This document shows, piece after piece, positions 1 through 8,663 of a stretch of DNA of 64,000 nt (positions are counted from its first letter, which is position 1; each line of letters opens with the position of its first letter). The translations under genes were made by a program, and so were the position numbers. The notes under the pieces were generated by a model. That model saw only the letters and a program-made list of their open reading frames with translations. It ran no database searches and was not told the origin of the DNA. Source of the stretch: an uncultured Tenacibaculum sp. (GTDB lineage: Bacteria; Bacteroidota; Bacteroidia; Flavobacteriales; Flavobacteriaceae); the NCBI GenBank assembly GCA_947498055.1, contig CANMJA010000014.1, positions 34,891 through 98,890 of the forward strand. Reading direction: 5' to 3'.

Positions 1-761
1 GGGGAATTTATTCGCAACCTCCTTTTTACAAGGAATTAAGAGGTTTTGATGGAGAAATAAATCCAGATGTAAAAGCGCAACAATCTATTCATTTAGTTCT
101 GGGTAACGACTATAGTTTTACCATGTGGAATCGCCCTTTTAAATTAGTTACGGAATTATATTATAAAGATTTAAACGATGTTAATGCATACTCTGTAGAC
201 AATGTACGTATTCGATATAGAGCAGATAATGTTACTAACGCTTATGCCTATGGGCTAGATGTTCGTTTAAATGGAGAGTTTGTTCCTGGTAACGATAGCT
301 GGATTAGTTTTGGGTATTTAAAAACGGAAGAAAATATTAACAATCGAGGTTATATTGCTAGACCAACAGATCAACGTATTAAATTAGGTATTCTTTTTCA
401 AGATTATGTACCCAATTTACCTGATTTAAAAGCTTATTTAAATTTAGTTTATAATACGGGGGTTCCCGGTGGAGCTCCTGCTTATGCTGATGTTTATGAT
501 TTTCAAAATAGATTAAGAGACTATAAAAGAGCAGATATTGGAGTTTCTTATATTTTTGTAGATGCTAATAAAAAAGCAACTAATAGTTTTTTAAATAACT
601 TTAAAGAATTAACCGCTGGTTTAGAACTATTTAACATGTTCGACATTCAAAATTCTATCACAAACACTTGGGTTAGAGACGTTTTTAGCAAACAACAGGT
701 AGGTATACCTAATTTTATGACTGGTAGAGTGCTAAATGTAAAAGTGAGAATGAAATTTTAA
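1..761 (+). CDS. TonB-dependent outer-membrane receptor, C-terminal part (truncated by window edge)
   Basis: The reading frame is open from base 3 to the stop at 759-761, so the gene begins before the window; the ATG at 123 is internal. About 250 residues of an outer-membrane beta-barrel are visible: alternating aromatic/polar strands, loops rich in Asn and Asp, a GLDVRLNGEF strand and a final strand VKVRMKF ending in Phe, the signature that the BAM complex reads. The spacing matches the last strands of Bacteroidota TonB-dependent receptors with a carboxypeptidase-like regulatory N-terminus. Such receptors import siderophores, glycans or peptides using TonB energy. The substrate cannot be read from this part. 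The gene ends about 400 bases before the next one. Confidence 0.85.
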   Translation, partial: GIYSQPPFYKELRGFDGEINPDVKAQQSIHLVLGNDYSFTMWNRPFKLVTELYYKDLNDVNAYSVDNVRIRYRADNVTNAYAYGLDVRLNGEFVPGNDSWISFGYLKTEENINNRGYIARPTDQRIKLGILFQDYVPNLPDLKAYLNLVYNTGVPGGAPAYADVYDFQNRLRDYKRADIGVSYIFVDANKKATNSFLNNFKELTAGLELFNMFDIQNSITNTWVRDVFSKQQVGIPNFMTGRVLNVKVRMKF

Positions 762-1169
762 TCGTATAGTAATAACAAGTTGTGCTTTTAGGAATTTTAA
801 TAACCCTAAATGTCAGTTCGAATACTTTGAGGTAAGAAAAAGTGTATTGAGAACTATTTTAGAACTAAAATTAGGATTCTCGATACAATTTTTCTCTATT
901 TTATTCCTAAAAATCATTCGATTTGACAAAATTTCACTCCAAATGCACAACGGGTAATGATAGTTTATTCTTACCTACGTTATTTTTCTCAAATTTTTAG
1001 AATTCTTTTTAAAATTAGAATTTTAAATATTCATTACAACAAATTAGTTAAAAACTCAATTATTAGTAAAAACACAACTCATCCTACAAAAACTACAATT
1101 TGGTAAAGTAATTTTTAATTCCCCTAATAACTTTCTAATATTTGAGTAATTATTAAAACTAACAAATTA
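762..1169. other. Gene-free stretch holding one palindromic repeat
   Basis: This 408-base spacer has no ORF that looks coding. Its only clear structure is the imperfect palindrome at 811-928, listed separately. The remaining 240 bases are AT-rich and probably hold the promoter of the gene at 1170, but I could not pick a convincing box. Confidence 0.6.
811..928. repeat. 118-bp imperfect palindromic repeat (TGTCA...TGACA ends)
   Basis: The left arm begins TGTCAGTTCGAATACTTTG and the right arm ends ATCATTCGATTTGACA. The reverse complement of the right arm, TGTCAAATCGAATGATTTT, matches the left with a few mismatches, and the inner parts (TGTATTGAGAA against TTCTCGATACA) also pair. A related, more degraded copy lies at 33091-33183. 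The sequence resembles dispersed intergenic palindromes of Flavobacteriaceae. A copy of this form could fold into a long hairpin and may act as a terminator for the receptor gene. Confidence 0.7.
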
Positions 1170-1817
1170 ATGGAAAACAGTATTCTAATAGCTATTTATA
1201 TACACGCCTTTTTTGGAGGATTAGGTTTAATTACAGGAATAGGTAGTGTTATTGTAAAAAAAGGAAGTAAGATTCATAAAAGACTAGGAAAATTATTTTC
1301 AATAGGAATGCTTACTAGTTCTATTATTTCTCTTCCCATAGCTTGGATGCCTAAACATATAAATCCTTTTCTTTTTTTAATTGGTTTATTTACCATATAT
1401 CTTGTTATAACTGGTAATAGAGCATTAACTTTTAAACCAAAATTAAAAGAAAAAGCTACCTTGTTAGACACCTCTATTTCTGGTAGTATGCTTGTTATAT
1501 CAATAATCATGATACTATTAGGAGTGTTTGGTTTTTTTCAAAAAATAGATAATAGTATTTTATACTTATTCTTTGGTGTTTTTGGACTCTTATTAACAAT
1601 AAAAGACTTTTACTTTTTTAAAAAATATAAAAAGCAAAAAAACGCTTGGTTATTAAATCATATTAGTAAAATTACTGGTGCTTTAATTGCTTCTATAACA
1701 GCATTTATTGTGGCTGGCTTGGGTATTGGTAATTTAATAGCTTGGACTTTACCTTCTATTCTTGGTACTTTTTATATAGCTTATTGGAGTAAACAATACA
1801 AAAGAAAAAATAATTAA
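1170..1817 (+). CDS. Multi-pass membrane protein, DUF2306-like
   Basis: The 215-residue protein has about seven hydrophobic helices (roughly 4-28, 39-60, 65-82, 104-123, 128-150, 165-185, 187-206). The N-terminal pattern, a His in helix one, a Gly-rich stretch, then KKGSKIHKRLGK before helix two, resembles predicted inner-membrane proteins of the DUF2306 type, whose function is unknown. The charged loop with the conserved His and Arg/Lys residues is the only candidate functional site. It stands alone between the receptor and the beta-mannosidase. The family link is from memory of the pattern, not from a search. Confidence 0.7.
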   Translation: MENSILIAIYIHAFFGGLGLITGIGSVIVKKGSKIHKRLGKLFSIGMLTSSIISLPIAWMPKHINPFLFLIGLFTIYLVITGNRALTFKPKLKEKATLLDTSISGSMLVISIIMILLGVFGFFQKIDNSILYLFFGVFGLLLTIKDFYFFKKYKKQKNAWLLNHISKITGALIASITAFIVAGLGIGNLIAWTLPSILGTFYIAYWSKQYKRKNN

Positions 1818-1923
1818 ATAGTTTATTTACGTATCTATAATGTTATAAAAAGTTTATTCTCTTATTATTTTTTCAGCTATATTGGTCTAATTTCTTTTTA
1901 ATTATTTATAACCAATCTTATTC

Positions 1924-4500
1924 ATGAAAAAAACCACATACTTTTTCATAACAATATTAATATTTTCTTTAGTGGGATGTAAAAACTCTACCATTAATGA
2001 AATAGAGTTAAATTCTAACTGGCAATTTAAAAAAGCAATAGATACTACTTGGAAAAAAGCCATCGTTCCTGGAACTGTTCATACAGATTTATTAGCTAAT
2101 AAGGAAATTGAAAATCCTTTTTATAGATTAAATGAACACGATGTACAGTGGGTTGATAAACTAGATTGGGAATATAAAACTAATTTTAACATCTCTAAAG
2201 AAGAGTTATCTAGAGAATTTATAGAAATAGAATTTAAAGGTTTAGACACCTATTCTAAAGTATACTTAAACAATGTTTTAATACTCGAAACAGACAATAT
2301 GTTTCGTACTTATATAGTAGACATTAAACCTCATTTAAAATTAAATACAAATGAAGTACGTGTTTTATTAGAATCTCCAATTAAAAAAGGGATACAAAAA
2401 CACGATGCCATTGATTATAATATTACAGTATCTAACAATGATTTATCTGAAATTGGTAAAGTAGAAGGCAATAAAAAAGTAAGTATTTTTTCTAGAAAAG
2501 CTGGATATCATTTTGGATGGGATTGGGGACCTCGTTTAGTAACTTCTGGAATATGGAAACCTGTTATAGTAAGAAGTTGGAATAATTTTAAAATTAATGA
2601 TGTTTTTATTCGCCAAAAAGACATTAAAAATAAAGCAAGTTTACATGCTGAAATTGAATTAAATATTTCTAAAAAATTACAACAATGTGAAATTGAAATT
2701 TTTGTTAATGATGCATTAGTAAAGAAAGAAAAGAAAACACTAAACTCAGGAATTCAAAAAATCAATATTCCTTTTGAAATTGAAAACCCAGAATTATGGT
2801 GGCCAAATGGCATGGGAGATCAAAAACTATACAATATAGATGTAAAAGTTAGTGCTAATAGACATTCTGATAACGTAGCCCATAAAATTGGTTTGCGAAC
2901 TATTGAGTTAATTACAGAAAAAGATTCTATTGGTAGCTCTTTTTATTTTAAAGTAAATGGTAAACCTACTTTTATGAAAGGTGCCAATTATATACCACAA
3001 GATATATTTTTACCTCGTGTAAAAAAATCGAACTATTTACATATTTTAAATTCTGCTAAGGAAGCAAATATGAATATGATTCGTGTTTGGGGAGGCGGTG
3101 CTTATGAAAATGATGAATTTTATAAACTTTGCGATGAAATGGGATTATTGGTTTGGCAAGATTTTATGTTTGCTTGTGCTATGTACCCTGGTGATCCTAA
3201 TTTTTTAGAAAGTGTAAAACAAGAAGCTATAGACAATGTAAAGAGATTACGTAACCATACCTCTATTGCACTTTGGTGCGGTAATAATGAAGTACTATCT
3301 GCATGGGAACGTTGGGGATGGAAAAAGGATGCAAAGGAGAAACAATCAGAAGAAGTAGCTGATACTATTTGGAAAGCATATACAGATATTTTTCATAAAG
3401 TTTTACCTAATGTTGTAAATGAATACGATACAGATAGGAGATACTGGGCTTCTTCTCCTAGTAGTGAATTAGGAGTAGCAGAATCTCACACAGATGGAGA
3501 TGCTCATTATTGGGGTGTTTGGTGGGGAAAAGAGCCTTTCGAAAATTACAATGTAAAAATTCCTAGATTTATGTCTGAATTCGGATTTCAATCTTTTCCT
3601 GAACTAGCTACTGTAAATAAATATGCTCTTCCTAAAGATCATGCTATTTTTTCTGAAGTAATGAAATCACATCAGCGTTCTAGTATTGGAAATGGTACTA
3701 TTGAAGAATACATGCTAAGACACTACAAAAAACCTAAAGATTTTTCTAGTTTTTTATATGTAAGTCATTTATTACAAGCTTACGGAATTACAACAGGAAT
3801 AGAAGCACATAGAAAAAATAGATATCGCTGTATGGGGTCTTTATATTGGCAAATTAATGATTGTTGGCCAGTAGCTTCTTGGTCTAGTATCGATTATTAT
3901 GGCAAATGGAAAGCACTACATTATGGTGTAAAAAAGGCATTTAAAAAAACGATTATTAGTTTCGATAAAAAACCCAATGATATAGCCATTTTTGTTGCAA
4001 CAGACTCATTAAAAAACATAAACGGAAATCTAGAAATTCGTTTACTTGATTTTAATGGAAAGGAATTAAAAAAATGGAAAAAAAACATTACGGTCGAAGC
4101 TAATAATTCTAAAATTTATTCTGAAATTTCAAAAAAAGATCTTCATGAATTTAAAGATCAATTTAATCGCGTTTTTTTACAAGCTACTTTTATGAATGGA
4201 AATAAAATAATAGATAGCAAACAACATTTTTTACTTCCTTTTAAAGAACTAGACTTACCTAATCCAGAAATATCTTTTAAAACAAAACAAGATGAAGCTA
4301 TTTATAGCGTAACTATTAAATCTAAAAAATTAGCTATTGGTGTTTTTGCTTCTGGTAATTTTGATGAAAATTTCTCTGATAATTATTTTAATATGCTTCC
4401 TAATTCTGAAAAAACAATTACCATTAAAAAAGGAAACATTAGTACCTTAAATAATTTTAACAAAGAGCTTAAAGTATTTAGTTTATCTGATAGCTATTAG
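1924..4500 (+). CDS. Beta-mannosidase, glycoside hydrolase family 2, lipoprotein
   Basis: The 858-residue protein begins with a lipoprotein signal ending LVGC at Cys19, so it should be tethered to a membrane facing the periplasm or the cell surface. The sugar-binding domain covers about 25-220 (GWDWGPR near 190-200), then an immunoglobulin-like domain, then a TIM barrel with the GH2 motifs: the acid/base in WCGNNE (Glu456) and the nucleophile in MSEFG (Glu552). The aromatic-rich motif LYWQINDCWP follows at about 640-650. This combination and length are typical of beta-mannosidases (EC 3.2.1.25), which release terminal beta-mannose from manno-oligosaccharides or N-glycans. A related GH2 specificity is possible but less likely. 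Confidence 0.9.
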   Translation: MKKTTYFFITILIFSLVGCKNSTINEIELNSNWQFKKAIDTTWKKAIVPGTVHTDLLANKEIENPFYRLNEHDVQWVDKLDWEYKTNFNISKEELSREFIEIEFKGLDTYSKVYLNNVLILETDNMFRTYIVDIKPHLKLNTNEVRVLLESPIKKGIQKHDAIDYNITVSNNDLSEIGKVEGNKKVSIFSRKAGYHFGWDWGPRLVTSGIWKPVIVRSWNNFKINDVFIRQKDIKNKASLHAEIELNISKKLQQCEIEIFVNDALVKKEKKTLNSGIQKINIPFEIENPELWWPNGMGDQKLYNIDVKVSANRHSDNVAHKIGLRTIELITEKDSIGSSFYFKVNGKPTFMKGANYIPQDIFLPRVKKSNYLHILNSAKEANMNMIRVWGGGAYENDEFYKLCDEMGLLVWQDFMFACAMYPGDPNFLESVKQEAIDNVKRLRNHTSIALWCGNNEVLSAWERWGWKKDAKEKQSEEVADTIWKAYTDIFHKVLPNVVNEYDTDRRYWASSPSSELGVAESHTDGDAHYWGVWWGKEPFENYNVKIPRFMSEFGFQSFPELATVNKYALPKDHAIFSEVMKSHQRSSIGNGTIEEYMLRHYKKPKDFSSFLYVSHLLQAYGITTGIEAHRKNRYRCMGSLYWQINDCWPVASWSSIDYYGKWKALHYGVKKAFKKTIISFDKKPNDIAIFVATDSLKNINGNLEIRLLDFNGKELKKWKKNITVEANNSKIYSEISKKDLHEFKDQFNRVFLQATFMNGNKIIDSKQHFLLPFKELDLPNPEISFKTKQDEAIYSVTIKSKKLAIGVFASGNFDENFSDNYFNMLPNSEKTITIKKGNISTLNNFNKELKVFSLSDSY

Positions 4501-4524
4501 TTAAAACAGAATTAGTATTAAAAG

Positions 4525-4578
4525 GCAGTATCCAAAAAAAGGTTTTAAATTCTATTTACACAGTTTGTTGGATACTGC
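4525..4578. terminator. Stem-loop after the beta-mannosidase
   Basis: GCAGTATCCAA at 4525-4535 pairs exactly with TTGGATACTGC at 4568-4578, 25 bases after the stop codon. No strong T tract follows, so it may stabilise the 3' end rather than terminate. Confidence 0.4.
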
Positions 4579-4641
4579 TCCCTTTAAATTTTATTTACAT
4601 AAAATTTTGGACAGCCTAAAAATATTTTCAACCATATAAAA

Positions 4642-4673
4642 AACGTGGTAAACTCTAAAAAGTTTACCACGTT
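4642..4673. terminator. Bidirectional terminator between convergent genes
   Basis: AACGTGGTAAACT (4642-4654) and its exact complement AGTTTACCACGTT (4661-4673) form a 13-bp stem with a six-base loop, followed by a T-rich run on the plus strand and an A-rich run before it. It sits between the convergent beta-mannosidase and the leftward coiled-coil gene and can serve both. Confidence 0.8.
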
Positions 4674-4708
4674 CTATTTTTATTTTACAGAAAATTTCGA
4701 GCAGTATT

Positions 4709-5410
4709 TTATTTTTTTTCAGTATTCAGTTTCATCAATTTTTCTTCACTTTTTTGTAAATTAGATTTCATTTTTACTAATTTATTTTCGTGTTTTTTAA
4801 TACGCTCTTCCACTTTATCAACTTTTGCCATTTTTTCTTTGTACTCTTCTTCTGTAATTTTTCCAGCTTCTTTTTGTGCAGCTAAACGCTCTCTTGTTTT
4901 CTTTATTTTATTAGTAGCATTCGCATTTCGTTTTTCATAAGAAACTATCTTATTTTTTTTATTTTCAATTCTTTCTTGAACTGCTTTTGCTTTTTCATTT
5001 TTAAAGGCCTTTCTTTTCTCCTTCAATTCTTTTCTTTTTTCCTTTGTTGTTTCTTTATAAGCATCTAATTTTTCTTTTAAACTAGGATTCGCCTCTAAGT
5101 AAGCTTTTTTTTCTTCCTTACTCATTCCTTTCATCTTTTCTTTATGCTCTCCTAAAATCTCTTTCCTACCATCTTTTAATTCTTTTTTAGCTTCTTTTAT
5201 TTCTGCTTTCATTTCCTTCCTTTGTTCTTTCATCTCCTCTCGCTTTGCTTTCCTTACCTCCTTCTCCTTCTTTTTTATTTCCTTTCGTTTCTCCTTCATT
5301 TCCTTTTTCAGCTCCTTACGTGCTTTTCGTTCTTCTTTATTTTTTTGCGCGTTTGTAATTCCTATAAAACCAATAAGCATTACTATTAATAAATATTTTG
5401 AAAATTTCAT
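4709..5410 (-). CDS. Exported Lys/Glu-rich coiled-coil protein
   Basis: A Sec signal peptide (hydrophobic about 6-19, ending ITNAQ) is followed by about 210 residues made almost only of Lys, Glu, Arg, Ala and Met in patterns such as KEMKEKRKEIKKK, which predict one very long charged alpha-helix or coiled coil. The mature protein should lie in the periplasm. I do not recognise a catalytic domain. It is the last gene of the leftward group that also has an ECF sigma factor, a membrane protein and a small lipoprotein, which suggests an envelope-related role (inference). The ORF on the opposite strand over its 5' end is a shadow. Confidence 0.75.
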   Translation of the reverse strand: MKFSKYLLIVMLIGFIGITNAQKNKEERKARKELKKEMKEKRKEIKKKEKEVRKAKREEMKEQRKEMKAEIKEAKKELKDGRKEILGEHKEKMKGMSKEEKKAYLEANPSLKEKLDAYKETTKEKRKELKEKRKAFKNEKAKAVQERIENKKNKIVSYEKRNANATNKIKKTRERLAAQKEAGKITEEEYKEKMAKVDKVEERIKKHENKLVKMKSNLQKSEEKLMKLNTEKK

Positions 5411-5420
5411 GGCTACTATT

Positions 5421-5627
5421 TTATAGGTTATCTAATTCATTTATTTCATTCTCTATTTCTTTAGCTTCTTTCTCTAAAGATTCAACATCTTCATTTACTT
5501 CTTTATTAACAGTTTCTATTTGTTTTTCTAATTCTACTTGTTCCTTTTTTTTGTCTTCTGCTTTTTTATCTACACAAGAAAGCATTATTGCGGACATGGT
5601 TACTACTATTAAAATGATTTTTTTCAT
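5421..5627 (-). CDS. Small coiled-coil lipoprotein (68 aa)
   Basis: The signal MKKIILIVVTMSAIMLSC ends in a lipobox Cys at 18. The mature 50 residues are a heptad-patterned, Lys/Glu-rich helix (EQVELEKQIETVNKEV), recalling small murein-type lipoproteins in size and layout but without their sequence. It ends 10 bases before the start of the exported coiled-coil protein, so the two are probably co-transcribed. An 84-codon ORF on the other strand overlaps it; the signal peptide and lipobox make this strand the better choice. Confidence 0.7.
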   Translation of the reverse strand: MKKIILIVVTMSAIMLSCVDKKAEDKKKEQVELEKQIETVNKEVNEDVESLEKEAKEIENEINELDNL

Positions 5628-5724
5628 GGGAATGATGATTTATTATTTATGACAACAAGATACTAATTTTTATCTAATTACATTTTAAAATACCCCAACT
5701 TAAATTATTCAAAAAAGGAGATAA

Positions 5725-6138
5725 TTAACTTTTTAAATTCGTTTCAAAACGTTTCTTTAAAAAATAAATTTGAGCAAAAATTAATACCGTAAAAAAGAAA
5801 CAAGCGTATATCATAATATTAGATACAGAAATATTCTCAAATAAATTTGGCATTCTTATTTTAGAAGAAATATCCCAGTTAATTTTTGAAAAACCAATAG
5901 TCCCTAAAGATTTTCCTTTCGAAACATAAAAGATACCAACCATTAAAATCCCTGCTAATAAAATCCACGTTCGTTTAGATATCAAAGAATTTGGAGTATA
6001 AATTTCAGATTTTTCATATTCCATAATCGAATGCATAACATTCTTGGTAAAATCTATCGATGGAGATTCTTTTTCTATTTCATTAATATACTTTTTTGCA
6101 AAAGCATTTAATTCCTCTATATGTTTATTTTCTCCCAT
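5725..6138 (-). CDS. Membrane protein downstream of an ECF sigma factor (possible regulator)
   Basis: The 137-residue protein has a polar N-terminus of about 50 residues (KHIEELNAFAKKYINEIE) and two membrane helices (about 57-75 and 108-127). Its start overlaps the end of the sigma-factor gene by 14 bases, the usual arrangement for translational coupling. Position, size and topology fit an anti-sigma factor or an accessory membrane protein of the sigma-factor operon, but no ZAS or other known anti-sigma motif is visible, so this role is inference. Confidence 0.65.
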   Translation of the reverse strand: MGENKHIEELNAFAKKYINEIEKESPSIDFTKNVMHSIMEYEKSEIYTPNSLISKRTWILLAGILMVGIFYVSKGKSLGTIGFSKINWDISSKIRMPNLFENISVSNIMIYACFFFTVLIFAQIYFLKKRFETNLKS

Positions 6139-6709
6139 AATGATTAATTAATTCAGGTTCAACATCTCTTTTTACAATAGTTAATAAGCGTTTTCTTGCT
6201 CTATGCAATTTAACTTTAACATTTGCTTCCGACAAATCTGTAACAGTAATAATTTCTTTTAAACTTAATTCTTCAAAATAAAACATCCAAAGAATAGACC
6301 GTTCTTCTTCTGGTAACTTTAATAAACAAGTATTCATTACTGCTGCTCTTTCTTTTCGCTCTAAATTTTCTAATATATTTTCGGCTTCACTTATTTTATT
6401 AATCGTTATTTCATCAATAGTATCATTACGATACTTTTCTTTATTCTTTTTAATAGCATCTAAACAATTTCTATAGGTAATCTTATATAACCAAGTAGAA
6501 AATTTAGATTCTCCTTTAAATTTATCTAGTTTTTTATATGCTTTAATAAAGGTATCCTGCGAAACTTCTTCCGCTTCCTCTCTATTTTTCATCATTTTTA
6601 AAGCTAAACTATACACCATACCTTTATATTGTTCTACTAAAAAAGAAAAAGCATTGGTATCTCCTTTTAAAGTTCTATTTATATATGTTTGATCGTTAGT
6701 TGTAGTCAT
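6125..6709 (-). CDS. ECF-type RNA polymerase sigma factor
   Basis: The 194-residue protein has sigma region 2 (about 20-90: YSLALKMMKNREEAEEVSQ, then KFSTWLYKITYRNCLD) and region 4 (about 125-185: LPEEERSILWMFYFEELSL, then SEANVKVKLHRARKRL), and lacks regions 1 and 3, as in the ECF family. It directs RNA polymerase to a small regulon, usually under control of a membrane partner. The overlapping downstream membrane gene is the natural candidate partner. The operon is leftward and may include the small lipoprotein and the coiled-coil protein. Confidence 0.9.
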   Translation of the reverse strand: MTTTNDQTYINRTLKGDTNAFSFLVEQYKGMVYSLALKMMKNREEAEEVSQDTFIKAYKKLDKFKGESKFSTWLYKITYRNCLDAIKKNKEKYRNDTIDEITINKISEAENILENLERKERAAVMNTCLLKLPEEERSILWMFYFEELSLKEIITVTDLSEANVKVKLHRARKRLLTIVKRDVEPELINHYGRK

Positions 6710-6848
6710 TTAAAGTTTGACATCAAAATGAAAAAAAAGGTTACACAAAACTTGAAAAATATTTTTTTTATAAAAATTGTAACCTTTTTCAAAAGATCTC
6801 GGTCATACCTTCATAACACAATAAAAATAAACATTAAAAAACAATCAT

Positions 6849-7196
6849 ATGGAAGCAGCAATAGTATTTATGTTTTTATTTGCAGTAATTTTCGGTATCT
6901 TTTATTTATTCTATTCAACTAGAAACAAAGAACGTTTAGCTTTAATAGAAAAAGGAGTAGATGCCAAAATATTTATGAAAGGAGAAAGAAAAAAATCTAC
7001 CTTAACAGGAAGAATTATTGTTTTAAACCTTTCTTTATTATTAATGGGAATTGGTATAGGTGTATTTATAGCTTTATTATTAACAACCTATTTACAATTA
7101 GAAGAAGGAGCTGTATACCCAGCAATGATCTTTTTTATGGGAGGCTTAGGTTTATTTACAGGTTTTAACCTTACTAAAAAACTAGAAAACGAATAA
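6849..7196 (+). CDS. Small membrane protein, DUF6249-like
   Basis: The 115-residue protein has one N-terminal membrane helix (about 3-23), then a conserved-looking segment RNKERLALIEKGVD, and two further helices (about 52-80 and 88-106). The layout of helix, then KERLALIEKG, then two helices is that of DUF6249 proteins, which are common beside ECF sigma genes in Bacteroidota. Function is unknown. It diverges from the sigma factor, with 139 bases between the two starts. Confidence 0.7.
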   Translation: MEAAIVFMFLFAVIFGIFYLFYSTRNKERLALIEKGVDAKIFMKGERKKSTLTGRIIVLNLSLLLMGIGIGVFIALLLTTYLQLEEGAVYPAMIFFMGGLGLFTGFNLTKKLENE

Positions 7197-7222
7197 TTTT
7201 AAACACATCTATTAAATATGTT

Positions 7223-7251
7223 AAGAGAATGCATGTACTATGTATTCTCTT
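7223..7251 (+). terminator. Rho-independent terminator
   Basis: AAGAGAATGCAT (7223-7234) pairs with ATGTATTCTCTT (7240-7251) with one G-U pair, and a T tract follows. It closes the DUF6249-like gene. Confidence 0.7.
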
Positions 7252-7288
7252 TTTTGTTTTGTAAATTAGAAGCCAAATACAATCTAAA

Positions 7289-8623
7289 ATGAAAAAAATT
7301 CTTAGTATTTTAATTACTATTTTATCTGTTATAGTCTCTAATTCTCAAACAGATACTAAAATATACGATATCGTTAGTACTATTTCTTCAGAAAGAATTA
7401 AAAATGATATTACTAAACTAGCAAACTTTGGTACACGACACACTTTAAGCGATACTATTTCTAATACCCGTGGTATTGGTGCTGCTAGAAGATGGATTAA
7501 GAGTGAATTTGAAAAAATATCGAAAAACTGCGCTAATTGTTTGGATGTTTTTTACCAAAAGGACCTTGTAAAAAAAGGAGCAAATCAAAGAATTACAAAA
7601 GATGTTTGGGTGGTAAATGTAGTTGCTGTACAAAAAGGCTCTAAAAATCCGAATAACTACATTATAATGAGCGGAGATATTGATTCGCGAATTACAGATC
7701 CGAATAATTTTACAGACGATGCTCCTGGTGCTAATGATAATGCCACGGGAATGGCAGGTGCAATGGAAGCCGCCAGAGTTTTAAGTAAATATAAATTTGA
7801 CAATAGTATTATTTATGTAGGTTTATCTGGTGAAGAACAAGGTTTATTTGGTGGAAAAGGATTGGCAAAATATGCCAAAGAAAAAGGCTGGAATATTGTG
7901 GGTATTATGAATAATGACATGATTGGAAATATTAAAGGAGTTGATGGTGTTATTGATAATCGTACTTTTAGAATTTTTTCGGAGCCTGTACCTCCTACAG
8001 AAACCGAAAAACAAAGAAAAGCACGTCGTTTTTATGGTGGTGAAGTAGATGGAATTTCTCGTCAGTTAGCTCGTTATATTTATAAAACAACCAAAACATA
8101 TATGCCAGAAATGAATCCGAAAATGATTTATCGTTTAGATCGTTTTGGACGTGGTGGGCATCACCGACCTTTTAACGATGCTGGTTTTCCTGGTATTCGA
8201 ATTATGGAAGCACATGAAAACTACACACAACAGCACCAAGATATTCGTACAGAAAATGGTATTGAATATGGCGATAAAATAAAATTTGTAAACTTTGAAT
8301 ACGCTAAAAAATTAACTGCTGTAAACGCCATTAATTTAGCAAGTATTGCTTCTGCTCCTCCTTCTCCAAAAAATGTAGGTATTGGTGGTATTGTAGAAGC
8401 TTCTGCAAAGTTTTCTTGGAATAAAGTTGCGGGTGCAAAAGGATATAAAATTTATTGGAGAGATACTACTTCTCCTACTTGGGATCATTTTAAATATGTT
8501 GAAAACGTTAATGAATTTACTTTAAAAGGTATTGTGGTAGATAATTTCTTTTTTGGAGTTAGTGCTGTAGGAGAAAACGGACATGAAAGCATTGTTAGCT
8601 TCCCTTCTAAAATTATTAGATAA
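7289..8623 (+). CDS. Secreted M28-family metallopeptidase with C-terminal fibronectin III domain
   Basis: A signal peptide (about 1-19) precedes an M28 zinc-peptidase fold at roughly 85-350: a bridging Asp in APGANDNATG (Asp150), the catalytic pair Glu182-Glu183 in SGEEQGLFGG, a ligand Asp210 in NNDMIGN, and the last His at 291-292 in GGHHRPFNDAG. The first metal ligand, normally His in an H-x-D-S motif, is Asp130 (SGDIDS), so the site differs from the textbook one. Residues about 355-444 form a fibronectin type III-like module (ASAKFSWNKVAGAKGYKIYW). M28 enzymes are aminopeptidases or carboxypeptidases acting on exported peptides. There is no T9SS tail. Confidence 0.85.
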   Translation: MKKILSILITILSVIVSNSQTDTKIYDIVSTISSERIKNDITKLANFGTRHTLSDTISNTRGIGAARRWIKSEFEKISKNCANCLDVFYQKDLVKKGANQRITKDVWVVNVVAVQKGSKNPNNYIIMSGDIDSRITDPNNFTDDAPGANDNATGMAGAMEAARVLSKYKFDNSIIYVGLSGEEQGLFGGKGLAKYAKEKGWNIVGIMNNDMIGNIKGVDGVIDNRTFRIFSEPVPPTETEKQRKARRFYGGEVDGISRQLARYIYKTTKTYMPEMNPKMIYRLDRFGRGGHHRPFNDAGFPGIRIMEAHENYTQQHQDIRTENGIEYGDKIKFVNFEYAKKLTAVNAINLASIASAPPSPKNVGIGGIVEASAKFSWNKVAGAKGYKIYWRDTTSPTWDHFKYVENVNEFTLKGIVVDNFFFGVSAVGENGHESIVSFPSKIIR

Positions 8624-8663
8624 GTGTAAATAAAACAAAATCTACATATACGAACCTATTATT

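Noticed and set aside
5398..5652. 84-codon plus-strand ORF
   Set aside because: It is antisense to the small lipoprotein gene, whose signal peptide and lipobox are convincing; the plus-strand peptide is only Ser/Phe-rich complement of a Lys/Glu-rich gene.
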